DNA of 64,000 nucleotides from Membranipora membranacea (taxonomy: Eukaryota; Bryozoa; Gymnolaemata; Cheilostomatida; Membraniporidae), in NCBI GenBank assembly GCA_914767715.1, contig OU612065.1:27404001-27468000 (forward strand), given 5' to 3'. A model generated the notes under the pieces. It ran no database searches. It saw nothing but the letters and a program-made list of their open reading frames with translations, and was not told the origin of the DNA. Below are positions 46,813 to 59,092 of the stretch, piece after piece. Both the position numbers and the translations under genes were made by a program. Each line of letters starts with the position of its first letter. Within the stretch, counting starts at the first letter, position 1.

Positions 46813-49368
46813 TTAATCAAGCATGCAGTGAAGATAGATGACCACATCTCTCACAGCTGACGGTGTGTAGTACTTGAGTAGAAGATGTTTTCTGTCTGCC
46901 CATGTCTTAGAATCGGTAACTTGTGGTGAAGGCTGTCCATCCACTGTCAGCAAGATATCTTAAATAGTAAGTTATATTGAGCTAGATGATGTGGCGCGAT
47001 GACCTAACTCCATTCCTTAATAAAAGGATGTGATTGTTGTCACTTTGTAATGGTATAGACAACTCCAAATATAGTGTCATCATTCAGTATCACATTTTTG
47101 GTTTGTGCCCTAGCTGATGTGTTGGCTCTGATCCGAGCAAATGCATTGGCTAGGTTTGCTTGGAACAAGTTTGATCCAATTTACTTACAGTCCGGTCATT
47201 CCCATTCTACTGGGGAGCCAACCCCCCCCCCCCCCCGGCTCAAATGAGGCATATTGGATCATGCATGATCTAAGGTTTGCTCATGAAGCTAAACAATCTG
47301 ATATGCGTATGTTTACATAATTTGTCAACTCACTTTCAAAGTAATGGTCAGCCACCCAGTTAAGTTTGTCATAGATTCCGTTTCCTTTACTATTCCTCAG
47401 ACATTCACATAATTGGGGATCTAGTTTCTCTTGCTGCAAATGTAAATATTGGGGCATAGATAAGCCCAATAATGAGCACAACAGTGTCGGATCTCAATCA
47501 GAACCTTTCACACTCAAGGAACAGTGGTGTCTGAGGAGGAGTGGCTGGCTGATAAACAATGCTAGCCCCTTTCCATCGATATGTTCTGCTCTCAGTACAG
47601 TATAATTTCATGCAGCCAATGCATTGCTAATAGAACGGGGGGGATAACTTGTTATTCTTGTATTCAACAGGGATTCTACTTTGCACTGAAACACATCACT
47701 TGGGATATCCTTAATGCAGGCTGAAAAGTGTCCAAAATCTTCCTATTATATATGAGCTATGATTTTCAGTTTATTACTTTTCTGCTGTTATAGTGAAACT
47801 AAAATAATCTCTTACACTCCAAATCTCGTGGATTTCGTACAGTACACAAAAATAAATGTACCATAATACCTCTCTTATAAGACAGCGGAAAAAATTAAAA
47901 TGCTCCAGTTGTAAAGCACCCCAAAGCTATAAGGTACCCCTTCGAAAAAATAACTGTCAACTTAAAAAATAACCCACAACTTACAATTTACACCGTGTTT
48001 ACAAGGCAGACGCTCTACACACTGAGCTTTTCGGCCTCACTTCTAAGTCGTGGATTCGGTCCAATATAAATATAAAAATGCTTCAAATGATAGCCGCGCC
48101 TATATGCTTCTCTCTTATAGCCGCCTTCACACGCGACTAATAGGTGAGGTATTACGACTTATAGGTGAGGTATTACGGTAATATTATTGTAATGATAAAT
48201 CTATGACATGGCTCAATTAGCCAGTTAGGGGTTAAATCTCTTTGATTATAACAAACCGACATTCAACACAACCCAGTCATCAGCCTTAGATTTCAAACAT
48301 AGGTTGAGAGGATCATATTATACTTATAAAGTATATATTTGTTTTTTACCTTCTTATTGTACGCTCTTCCTATCATAGACCAGAGATCTTTCATATGAAA
48401 GTGATGTGTGATCCTATCAAGTGGTGACCAGCTTGGTCCAAATCTGTCCTTGCTGGTGCCAATCTGACTCAGCAGCCTGTCAACATCATTCATCACTTCA
48501 TCTTCAAAGTCGTCATCTGCATACAAAGGAGCACCATATAAAGAATTGACGGATTTTTAGGTCCTAGGACTCAAGGCTCCGCGTAAGTAAATACGAATAG
48601 AAAAAAGATCGTTGGTTTACACAATCATGTTCATAAAGACAAAGGTTTTACAATGAGCCGACATGAGGGTCTCCTGATAAAACAATTTCCTATGTGTGTA
48701 ATAGTACCTGAATTGACAGAAAATCCTTTCGAATAGAAGTTTGAAAGATTGTCTAAAAAACCTGTATTAGGGTTTTTAGGAGACTGGTTCCCAACTAACA
48801 AAAAATACCAACCTATGCACCCTATTTGACATGATAGAAAGGCTAGCTAAGTATAACATACACTGATTTGACTCTAGAGGAGCATTCGACAAGATACGGA
48901 CGCCAGTTTTGAAGTTCTGCAGCTTGGGGTTCACAACCGGGATACTGTTGTTCTCCTTTGCTTTAGGGTTGATTTTCCTCAACTCGTTGAGTGTGATTGA
49001 GTGGATGGCATGTACAACATTCTCATTGAGGTTCTTAGATAGTCCATACTTGCTGTAAAACTTGAGATAATATTCTTATGATTATCAAATTATATAACAA
49101 CGCCATGTATAACATGAGCATAATATCATTAGATTTGCAAGAATGCTACACTACGCAGTCAAGTTGGATGGAGCTATCGTGTTTGATGGCTGCAAAGCAA
49201 ATGCAGAAAGGGTCAAGATGATAGAGCTCTAAGATTCAGGGCATGTGGTATAAAACAAGGTATTATAAAACTTCTTACTTTGCTGCATTTGTCTGTAACG
49301 GCTGCAGAGCTTATATTATGAAGATACGCACCTACAACAAGAAATACTACAATTCTTAGCTGAATCAT
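46813..49368 (-). CDS. Secreted four-cysteine protein, unknown family, paralogue 1 (5 exons)
   Basis: Exons: 49368-49279, 49060-48862, 48516-48350, 47433-47334, 46943-46813; donors GTAAGA, GTATGT, GTAAAA, GTGAGT; phases 0, 1, 0, 1 give 228 aa. Residues 1-23 are a signal peptide (MIQLRIVVFLVVGAYLHNIS) and no membrane anchor follows. Landmarks shared with the paralogue at 56077-58378, with the same exon phases, are SKNLNE, HAIHS, TLNELRK, PVVNP, LSQIG, SPL-R, FHMKDLW, LC-CL, NGIY, W-A-HY and YLHC near the C-terminus. Cysteines are shared at the mature N-terminus (DKCSK), in the LCEC pair and in YLHC. I do not recognise the family. A small helical secreted protein, perhaps a defence or adhesion factor, is only a guess. 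Confidence 0.8.
47222..47236. repeat. Poly-C run (C15)
   Basis: Fifteen consecutive C in the last intron of the four-cysteine protein gene. Confidence 0.7.
47862..48045 (-). repeat. tRNA-derived SINE
   Basis: The minus strand has a tRNA-like head (AAAGCTCAGTGTGTAGAGCG, then TCTGCCTTGTAAACACGG and GTTGTGGGTT) and a tail with TAAAGCACC, GGAGCATTTTAATTTT and CTTATAAGAGAGGTATTA. The tail is shared with 32541-32690, which defines a family. It sits in intron 3 of the four-cysteine protein gene. Confidence 0.65.
48133..48180 (+). repeat. Doubled SINE 3' tail
   Basis: TAGGTGAGGTATTACG occurs twice in tandem and matches the 3' tail (AAGTGAGGAATTACGG) of the SINE family, here in the plus orientation. 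Confidence 0.5.
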
Positions 49369-52073
49369 AATGTTAGTTCCTGGTTTGTGAGCTCCTGTTC
49401 CAACTTGTGATTGCAACGAATCCAATAATGAAATGTGCACCAACTTTCTGTTTGTTTATCATATGATAATGGTTTTGTAGCCTATGAGCAAGAATTATTG
49501 TGGTGAAATCAATCATGTTGACAAGGAAGTATTAACAGGCAAAATACTCAGGTTTGAAAGCTTAGGCTATAGTTAAACTCACTGAACTCCAGTATCTTTT
49601 TGTTATCAGCATGGATTAAAATTTTCCTCTTTATCTGCACATTTGGGTAAAGGGTTGTTGACTCTAACTTGCATTTTGACCTGGACAGAATAAATAACCG
49701 CCATCCTGCTCAATTTTCGTGGAACTAAGTTATTGACACTTTCGATTCACAAAATTTTTAAATTAATAACTACATGAGTTGCTTGAGGAAAAAACATCGA
49801 TCAAGTTTGGTTTTGTCAAATTTGCCTTCATTTCATATCCAGTTGCTCCTTTTCTACTATTACGCCGCTATCTTCTCAGATGGTAAGGGGAGAGCAACTC
49901 CAAATGTAGCGACATCAAATCAAACATGAAACATGAACCCTCCCTGCAAGAACTAAGGAATACCATCGCGAGACAAAAGATTGGTGTTACATTTTTCTCA
50001 GCAAAAGTTTAGTGGAACAGACATGGAGCGGGATCTAGGCCAGGGCATAGCCAAAACTCTGCATTATCACTTCTGCTGCTTGTGTACATGACAAATTGGG
50101 CAACAATCTCAATATTATTTAACACCTTTCTTTTTTGCAAAAAAAGACCTTTATCTTTCAGATAGAAAAATAGTACCACCATCATATATATAGATATGAG
50201 CTTCCTTTATAATAATGGTGACAGAGGCTTCTAATGGATAAATGGGATTTCCAATAATAACTGGGAACTTTCTAGCCTCTTAGCCTCTTAGCCTCTAGAA
50301 CTTATTTCTCTCTCAGCAGCGTTGGGTCATCGGACTACTGTATATCCTAGCTTTCTTTTAGATCTATAACATTTGTTTAAAAACATACGACAATTTTTTT
50401 GTTAATAGGATACCATACGAATTTGATCATAGGAAGGGGATGAGAAAATTGTTTATTGCCGAGAGAGATTTGTTTGGCAGTTTGACATAAAAAAGGATAG
50501 AAAGATCCTGTTCCGGTCAATTTATCATAAAAACATAAAAATAATCTGTCATTTGACTTCTGACTAAACATTATGAATATCCTGGTACATTGTATTCTGA
50601 TGATGATTGCAAAAAATTTTTAAAGATATGATGAACATGTTGATGCTCTGCTCTCTCAATTTATGAGGGAACATGCAAAATGGTGCAATAGTTTTAGGCC
50701 AGGACTTTATAACCATTTTTTATTGGTTGTTCAGCGATCAAGGAGTAAGCCTTGATTGCTCAGCCCTACCAGACTATATCCACTAGGTCTCGTATATTAA
50801 ATCACTGTGATACACATACACCTCAAGGTAAGTCAGATTTCTTCAGGGATTCTTTTTATTCTGGGCTGTATCTGAGTGAAACATGTTGTGACAAATATGT
50901 GTCTGGTGAAAGCAATCCACTTTAAACCTCTGTAAAGGGGCCCTCGACTTGATGGAAAAACACCTGAAGATGGGCTGCGAGCTGCACACATGTACATTTA
51001 CATTATTCACCTAAGTTTGATCTATGTGTGACAGTTATAAAATAAAAACATTAATTTCATAATGTCATGTTAGCATGCAGAGGATACATTACCATTCTGG
51101 AAGTCGACTAGACCTATATATATATACCGGAATTATTATCAAAGTATGAAACTTAATTAAAAACGATGCATCATACTGGTAGAAAAAGTGGTTTCGAATC
51201 ATCAAACTCAGTCCTCAAGAACATGGTCTTAGTGATCAGATCTAATAATCACTAACGTTGATGAACTATATTTCCTTGTTTATCTACCTACACTATCAAT
51301 TTGCTTCATTTCTTCAAGGGTAGACAACTCGTTGGAATTATTTGTATCAATAACTAGACTGAGGACCAAGAATGATAAGCCCACGGCCACATTGTTGGGT
51401 ATCGATCCATATCACTGGATGGTAGTCTCAAAGGTGTTTTATGATATATGCTAGGTCAACCAAGGTCAATAGAATTTTTGCAAATTTAGAATTGGTTATA
51501 AAAGTATAAATAGAGTGTGAACGAAGTTTTACTCCTTGTTTAACCAGTGTTTAACTGAGAGAGGTATGTAGTATCAATATAAGTAGGTTTGGGTCAACCA
51601 AAATGTTAATAATTTGTTTCTTGAAGCCTATAAGATGACAGTAGTCAAGAGTACAGTACAATGTATAGAAAGAACTTTCACTTTCAGCTGCTCGAGTAGA
51701 GAGAGTAAAGCCCATGATATGTGTGTAAGAGGGTGTTACTTGGTCTAATGTAATGCTGTTAAAACCTGATGCTGTTATAATCTGATATTTCATTCAAACT
51801 TACACCCATAATACAACGCTGATCAGTCTTGCAATGTATTGGAAGCCTGCCACCATGCATGTAAACTTCATTCCAGAAGAGAACTAGAGGAAAAGAGATG
51901 ATAATGCACAATGGAATGGCAAATACATGATGATATCTTGGTATGCTGTTTTTAAGAGTGTATGATGTAAGTCAGAGAACTTCCTCCCTCAGCTTTGTCG
52001 TTACATATTTTGTGTTTGACAGATTTATTAACACAACTTCTCTTTGACATACAACAGGGAAATTATCGATCAC
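49369..52073. other. Divergent intergenic region, no gene seen
   Basis: Lies between the start of the minus-strand four-cysteine gene and the start of PLPBP, so it should hold both promoters and any non-coding first exon of PLPBP. An AG acceptor-like ACAACAG at 52051-52057 precedes the PLPBP start. Only short non-conserved frames occur. Confidence 0.45.
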
Positions 52074-54745
52074 ATGAGCTTCAACAAAATCAGACACATG
52101 GCTGAGCTAGGCAATGCTGCTCTATTGCAAAATCTTGCGGCTGTCAGAAAGAGAATCGCTGACTCTATGCAGCAAAGGACAACTTCTGAGGTGAGACAAA
52201 TGCTGCAGGGCATTTCAGATTGCACAGCCCAAACTCCAGGGTAAACTCAGAACAGGCCATAGACACAATAATGATCATACACAGGACAAGGACACCATAT
52301 ACAGCTTAAGTGCGGCGGCACTTAATTGTGGATGATGTTACTAGGTTTATTATTAGGTCTATGGATTGGACTGGTTGATCCATTTTAGATGAAGGATGAG
52401 TCATTTTGTGCATCCTCCAAAATCCAATAATTGTCACATTGACTGTTTAATTCATCATTACACAGCGCATTATCATATTTTTTTAACAGCTGTTGTCTTT
52501 CTATTACATGTAGGACCTTTCACTAATCCCGAGGCTAGTTTGTGTCACCAAAACTAAACCTCCTGCAGATATTATATCTGCATATAGTACTGGAGAGCGA
52601 CACTTTGGAGAAAATTATGTGAGTGGCAGCTTTACGCATTTTAATACATAGTGTTTTTACAAAATGCCATTGATCTAGGATCCTTGTGCCCTCAATACTC
52701 AATTTATAGTCGAACTGTTTGATTTGCTCTGATATAAACCATCACATAGAATCGGATTATTTTTTTCTTTTTATTATATATGTAGTGTAATTGATTTGCC
52801 CAATGATTATTTGTATTGTTTGATAGCTAAAATAATAATATTGGTTAGATATGTGAGGTGTCTTAAAAAAATCCTTGTGATGAGAGCAGGCTTTTATCCT
52901 CAAACCTCTCACACAATAGCCACATATTTTTCAGCTAGAGGAACTTAGACCCTCAATATTCCTAACAATATAAATTACGTTTTGTATATTACAGTTCACT
53001 CTAATTCATGGCTGTTTGCAAATTTGTCACGTCCAATAATCATCATGTATCATATATTATTTTAGGTTCACGAAATTGTAGAAAAATCTAAAGAGCTGGA
53101 ATCCACATGTCCTGATATTAAATGGCACTTTATTGGTCACTTACAGTCAAATAAAATCAACAAAGTAATTGGTAAGTTCAGACGATATTGTAGGTAATAA
53201 GTGTGATGGGCATCTCAATATAATCAACCAGATATCCACAACTTTAATGCACAATTGATATCAGCTCTTTTAGTGTCCCTCCCAAGGATGAATATGAAAG
53301 TCAAATCTCAAATCGCTACACAATTTTAATCGTAAATCTAATACTTCACATTTCAGCATGTCCACATCTTCATATGATTGAAACAATAGACACTCAAAAG
53401 TTAGCCGACAAAGTAGACAAAGCCTGGGAGTCATCATCAAGTTACCAAGGCATGCCTCTCAACATAATGATACAGATTAATACAAGTAATGAACCACGTA
53501 AGTTTAACACCAAACAATCACGGCAAAACAGTTTATTCTGAATAAATTCCCAATGATTCCACTTTTCTGCTTGTAAAATATGAGCTGAAAATGCCTACAT
53601 GCATCATTGTGATGCACAGCATGTGTCATATGTTTTAGATATTATTTATGTCAGCCATTTATTTACACAGAAAAGTCAGGCATCCCTACAGCTGATATTT
53701 GTGCTATGGTGCAGCATGTCCAAGAGAATTGTCACAATTTGAACTTCAAAGGTCTGATGACTATCGGTAGCTACAGTCATGATTACTCAACTGGGCCTAA
53801 TCCAGATTTCATAGTGAGTTCACAGACCTAAACTCGCTATACAGAGGATTGAGCCTCATTTTTCTGTGAAAGTGTTTTGTGATTTTTTGATGCTTTTTTT
53901 TGCTGAGGATTGAATAATCATGAGAATGACAGTAGCCTGTGAGTGTTACGGCTAATCAGATATATCAGATTTGGACTGTGACAACATGAGCCACACAGAG
54001 ATAATATTGAATTCACAAGCGCAAAGTCGCCATCCCCATCTAAAAAGGGTAAAGTTTGTTTGTTTTTATATTTTGCAGGCACTAATGAAATGTAAGGAAG
54101 ATGTGATGGAGAAGTTTGGACTAAGATCTGATCAGGTGGAGATATCTATGGGAATGTCTAATGACTTCCAGCAGGCGGTCAGTATAAATCTTTACTCTCT
54201 TATATTCAGATCATCACAATCAGCTTGTTTTACATTGTTCTGAATCTTCTTGTAAAATACAGGCAGTGGAATTTCAAATATCAGAAGAACATTCACATCT
54301 CAACTGCTACATGGCTAGTGGGGCAATGCTCAAAAATAGATCTGTGAATTAATAAGATCAAATGGAGTTTGCTCCCCTTTTACTGGCGATTCAGCTGACT
54401 ACCAATTGAAGGGAGGCAACTCCTTATACAGGCAAGGTGGATCAAATCTGGTCTATTGCATCAGGGAGTTCGTCTCAAACTCTCTGATGTTCTGTCCATA
54501 TAGTAGCATCTTATTCTATATCAACTGCATTTCATGAGAGTCAATCATTGGTGACTATCTGTTTGTGAATATTTTTGTATCATAAAACTGGAAACACCAC
54601 AAACAATGCGATGTCATCAAGGATTTCAGCTGCTGGGTCCATAACACCCTATCATTTCCTGTAATTATAGATTGAGATGGGCAGTACAAATGTCAGAGTG
54701 GGGAGTACTATATTTGGTGTTAGAAACTATCCACAAAAGACTTGA
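52074..54745 (+). CDS. PLPBP: Pyridoxal phosphate homeostasis protein (PLPBP/PROSC/YggS family), 7 exons
   Basis: Exons: 52074-52190, 52514-52618, 53066-53171, 53357-53497, 53671-53813, 54079-54177, 54671-54745; phases agree and give 261 aa, close to the usual 240-275. The protein binds PLP and helps maintain free vitamin B6 levels in the cytosol and mitochondria, with no known catalytic reaction. Family blocks in order: [10 protein letters not shown] (the lysine, about K52, forms the PLP Schiff base), [28 protein letters not shown]-type block ([14 protein letters not shown]), [38 protein letters not shown] and [17 protein letters not shown], after which it stops. The start is uncertain: ATG at 52074 or at 52098 (MAELG), the latter aligning better with known N-termini. 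Confidence 0.93.
52258..52363. mobile_element. 106-bp miniature element sharing ends with the MITE at 460-1157
   Basis: Left end CATAGACACAATAATGA; right end (complement) CATAGACCTAATAATAAACC. Both resemble the ends of the 698-bp element, and CAGGACA also recurs. The flanks GAACAGGC and GATTGGAC match at only five of eight positions, so the target duplication is decayed or absent. In intron 1 of PLPBP. Confidence 0.55.
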
Positions 54746-56076
54746 TTAGCTGTCGACCACAGTAGGAATTCTATGATGCCAAAAAACTTCAGCTGCTTAA
54801 CATCCAGAATATATAGAATCTGTAAAGATCTGATAGATCACAGAGATAGTTCCGCTCTTAGTCTTCGGATATAACAACGAACATGATTATGACACTATTA
54901 TATTTATATATTTTTTGGCTCCAAGCCACATGGTGCGTAAAATAATGTTGACAATTCACCATGAGACAGAAATGATTAAGTTTAACGATAGATAAAAGTG
55001 TGTTATTCAGTATTTTTGTGGTTCTTTCCAACACAAATGCTAGATGTCGCTAAATCAATGAACCGCTTCCCAATTTGTGTTATTGGTGTAAAACAAACTA
55101 GGATATTGCAAACTTACAATTGCCAACTTGCAAAAATAAATATTACTCAAGACAACGAGAATTGGTTAACTACATAATTACTGCAGCATGAACAACATTG
55201 CCCATTGTAAAATAATTCTTGGTACAAGCGACCTTGAACTAACTTTAAGTGTAAACCAGCAATAGACTGTTATCAGTTCACTGCAGCTGATCTTTCTCAT
55301 GTTTTGTTGATATTGTGTTGATAACCTGTCCAGAAATAATGCAATAGGCCTACATACTGAAAGGCCTATTATGACATGTTATTGACAAAGATTACTATAG
55401 TTAGGGATGAGTCAGAATGATGATGTATCATTGGAGTTGCCCTGACCTGGAAAATCCTGTGCTCACTAGGATTTACGCTGTCAGAATTATAAAGATAATA
55501 ATAGATTGTGATATCAAATATCTATATGTAAGTATCTATATGGAACAAGATTTTTTTCCTGTGGATGACGAGGGATCTTCAGAAACCTGTGTATACAGGC
55601 ACCTCGAAAGCTGGACTTTGCAATACAACTCCGCCAACATAGCGGGAACTAACTTGTTCAAGGATTTATTATGTTTATGGTCGGAATTCATGACAATGAG
55701 TTTTTTTTCCATACAAACAGATATCTTATCATTCAAGCTGGGCTAATATACTGATACTTTTATATTGAAGTTCCGTACATATCTCATCTTTTATCAACCT
55801 GATATTGTAAAGTGATGAAATCTAACACATACTTTCGTAGATTTCATGTAATATCAGTCAATATTTATACTGAGCCAGGGGTCAATTTTTCTGTTGGTTA
55901 ATTTATTCTGCAGAGTCAGAGAAAGAGTAATCCTTATCTGCAAGGTGGCTGCTCACATGAGTTAGCAAAGTTATCAGCACTTAATGTTCTAGATTATGAA
56001 TCTATAAATTGGAAAACTAAATCTATAACTCATCATATCGTCTAAATTCTTTCTTGAGTCAACTATAGAACTGATC
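54746..56076. other. Spacer between PLPBP and the plus-strand four-cysteine gene
   Basis: No exon or clear repeat recognised. A plus-strand frame at 55417-55746 has no domain, and its bias comes from AT-rich sequence. Confidence 0.45.
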
Positions 56077-58378
56077 ATGCTTCGAGCAGTTATTGTAGCT
56101 GTATTACTGGGAGTTGTCCTTGGTGATGTATGCAATCAGGCAAGTATGATTTTATTTATTTATTGAGATCATTCCAAATCTATAAACAAGTTATTTTGAT
56201 ATACTTTAATTGTGAACTTTTAGAAAACCTCAATAACAAATAAATAGAAAAAAATTATGAAGCTGATTAGTTGTTGTGAGTCTGATTTGAACCCTAGACT
56301 GAAAGCTTAAAAGGTTTTTGCGGCTATATTTAGTAATCAGTGATTATTTATGGAGAAATATCACGCGAGATTTTATGCGAGGTTTAGGCATGCTCTCGAA
56401 ATTTTAAAAAGGGTGGACTTTTTCAACATTTACCTACAGACCTAGGTACAAATCGTAAGCCGTTTGTTTGGTGCAAAAATAATCCGCTATACTACAACTA
56501 TCTTCTACCACGCAGGTGTTCAGCCACTTTGGAATGTCCAAAAACCTGAACGAGACCATTGCTCACGCCATACATTCTCTCACATTGAATGAGTTGAGGA
56601 AATTCAACCCGAATGCAAGAGTTGATAATGGAGTGCCTGTTGTTAACCCACGACTCAACGATCCAACAACCTCTGATAGGGTGATCCTCAATGCTCCTGA
56701 AGAAATGATTGGTGAGTTAGATTCATAGTATTTAAATAGATCGTAAAGCGAGAAAGTGTCCAGGTTATTGTAGAGTTATTTGCTCTTTTGTACTAGATGT
56801 CTTCAGCTAAGTCGTATAAGGATCATACCTGGAACAAACTTGTTCCCTTCGTGATGGCAGAGAGATATTGCCAAAGTCGGGTATTGCGACACCTCGACGC
56901 AATATCCCTTTGCCACCACAGAGGGAATAAGTTTGATCTAGCTCATACCAACGTCTACATGAGATGTAGTTAGAAGCATTTTGCTATTGAAAGCGCCTTC
57001 TCTCAGCTGAGGTCTCAGGCTCTTAGATGTTTCTTGTGATTCAAGACTTATTTATGGTAGTTTTTGATTGCCATCTCAGAATAAGCAGAAAATATGTTTC
57101 ATGGTTTCAGGTTCTGATTTTGATGGCGAGACGATGAATACTGTAGATATGATCCTCTCACAGATTGGTCAGCCAACTGATGGTCTGGGATCCAACTGGT
57201 CTCCTCTAGAGAGAGTGGTGCACAAATTCCACATGAAGGATCTGTGGGCCAAAATAAGGACTCAGTATGACTTGATTGAGGAGGTTTGTAGATTGAAATG
57301 TGTTATACATGTTATATATAGATGTTTATTGTCCAAGAGAGATACCCATACATTTTTGACCAGCATTGCGAGGGGAGGGATAATCGCCAAGCTTCATAGC
57401 GAAAAGCGCACATGTCAGATTCTGAAACAGCAAGGCAGTTGTCCACTTTCCTTGGCCTTGAGAGACATCCTATTTTATGTGGATGACAATCACTAACACT
57501 GATTATATTAAACGAAGCAAGCTGATAGCAAAAACTACCTGAATTAGCCAAATAAACCAAAGAATTAACTTTGGGGGTCCAATAGCATAGTACACGTATG
57601 ATAAGACGAAAGATAAACAATACATTTATTTGTATGTCGATTTTTACCGTTGTGCAACATGTTATAAATTCCATGTAACAATGCCTGAATTTGGACCGAT
57701 GGAAATTTAAAAGTTTAAAAACTCAAAATTCAATTGAAATAATGTTTAGGAGCTCGTGACTAGTACCATCTGCCATTATAGGAGAAGCAAATTTTAAGGG
57801 TTGCATTAAAATATAGGTGCAAAACCGACAATCAGAGCTCACAAGGTGGATAAAGACACTGAGAACCTAATTTTTGAAGTGTCCAGAATTGAGGAAACAT
57901 ATTCATGATTTCATAATTTCCTATGCGTTGACCTCATAGTAAGAGTCTATAGTCATTCAGATTATATATTATGCTCACTTATTGGCTCTCTATTTTACCT
58001 CAGACTGATGCTGACCTATGCAGATGTCTGACCGACACAAAGAATAACGGAATATACTGGGCTGTCGACTGGGTGGCTCTCCACTACAAAAGTGGTAAGT
58101 ATTATTTGATATTAGATTGTACTGGTTATTCTTGCGGTTAATCATCCAGTTCCAGATGCAAACTCTACCAGGTTTGAAAATGTCTTATTCAGCATTTTAA
58201 ACTGCGCGATTTTATTCATACTGTAGGAACACCGATCACTCTTCTGAACAGACCAATCCCCAAACTTCAGGACTCTAAGAGCTGGGATATCTGGAGAGTG
58301 AGGCTCCTACACTACTATGACACTCAGGCCCTCACTGATGCCGCCCTGTACCTACACTGCGCCCTCAAAGACCAATAG
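56077..58378 (+). CDS. Secreted four-cysteine protein, unknown family, paralogue 2 (5 exons)
   Basis: Exons: 56077-56139, 56516-56711, 57111-57283, 58004-58094, 58227-58378; phases 0, 1, 0, 1 identical to paralogue 1; 224 aa. Signal peptide residues 1-16 (MLRAVIVAVLLGVVLG). Conserved landmarks: SKNLNE, HAIHSLTLNELRKFNP, PVVNP, LNAP, ILSQIG, WSPLERVVHKFHMKDLW, LCRCL, NNGIYWAVDWVALHY and YLHC near the end. Four cysteines (VCNQ, LCRC, LHC) match paralogue 1 and could form two disulfides. The first intron uses a GC donor (CAG/GCAAGT). It lies 7 kb from paralogue 1 in opposite orientation, with PLPBP between, so the pair arose by inverted local duplication or later rearrangement. Function unknown. 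Confidence 0.82.
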
Positions 58379-58426
58379 ATATGTTATCTCATGTCTATTT
58401 TATATAAATGACTAAATATATTTGGG

Positions 58427-58432
58427 AATAAA
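58427..58432 (+). promoter_or_regulatory. AATAAA polyadenylation signal
   Basis: Canonical hexamer 49 bp after the stop codon of the four-cysteine gene, paralogue 2. Confidence 0.5.
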
Positions 58433-58996
58433 AAAAGTTTGGAAAGTTAATCAGAAGTATTGGAATGATGCATTAGAAATCTATATGCGAGTCTTGCTCC
58501 ATGAGTTGGTACACACTATGACAATTAAAAATAAAAAAAGTAAGATCAGTTAGTACAGTCATTATTTGAGTATTGCTGATGAATATAAGTTAATTTTGTC
58601 CCTGTGCTTTGTTACCGTGTTTGTATAATCATGGAGGATTATGCCCTATAGATTATAAAACATCTGATTGCTAAAAAATCGGATAGGATAGTCCAAAGAA
58701 AAACAGAGAAATAACAAAATAAGTCCTTCCTGAGATTAACAAGGATTAGGAGAAAACAATCAACAAAGCAAAACACAACACTCTCTTTATTTATTTTGTG
58801 ACCCTGAAAACTATCTCAAAATGGCTCAATATATACCGCCTATGTCATATCTGAACAGTTTGCTCAAAGTCGAAAGTAAATGTTTGGAGCAGAACTGCTT
58901 CTTTATCTACACATGAGACACAGGACAAAATGACAGACTTAGTATTTGGCAAAGGACAACCAATCTATGATAATCTTTGTAAGATAATAACCTGCG

Positions 58997-59009
58997 GGGG
59001 GGGGGGGGG
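58997..59009. repeat. Poly-G run (G13)
   Basis: Thirteen consecutive G in spacer DNA. Confidence 0.7.
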
Positions 59010-59092
59010 AGACTGACACCTGATTAAAAACGTAAATAAATATCTGGCTGATTATTTTCGCATACAGCAACCATTAATAATAGCATCTAAAC

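Larger units (their letters stand above)
58379..59092. other. Convergent spacer between paralogue 2 and the peroxidase
   Basis: Holds the 3' UTRs of both genes. No other coding signal. A G13 run lies at 58997-59009. Confidence 0.5.

Noticed and set aside
55417-55746. 109-codon plus-strand frame between PLPBP and the four-cysteine gene
   Set aside because: No signal peptide, no family motif, no splice partners; opposite strand is also open.
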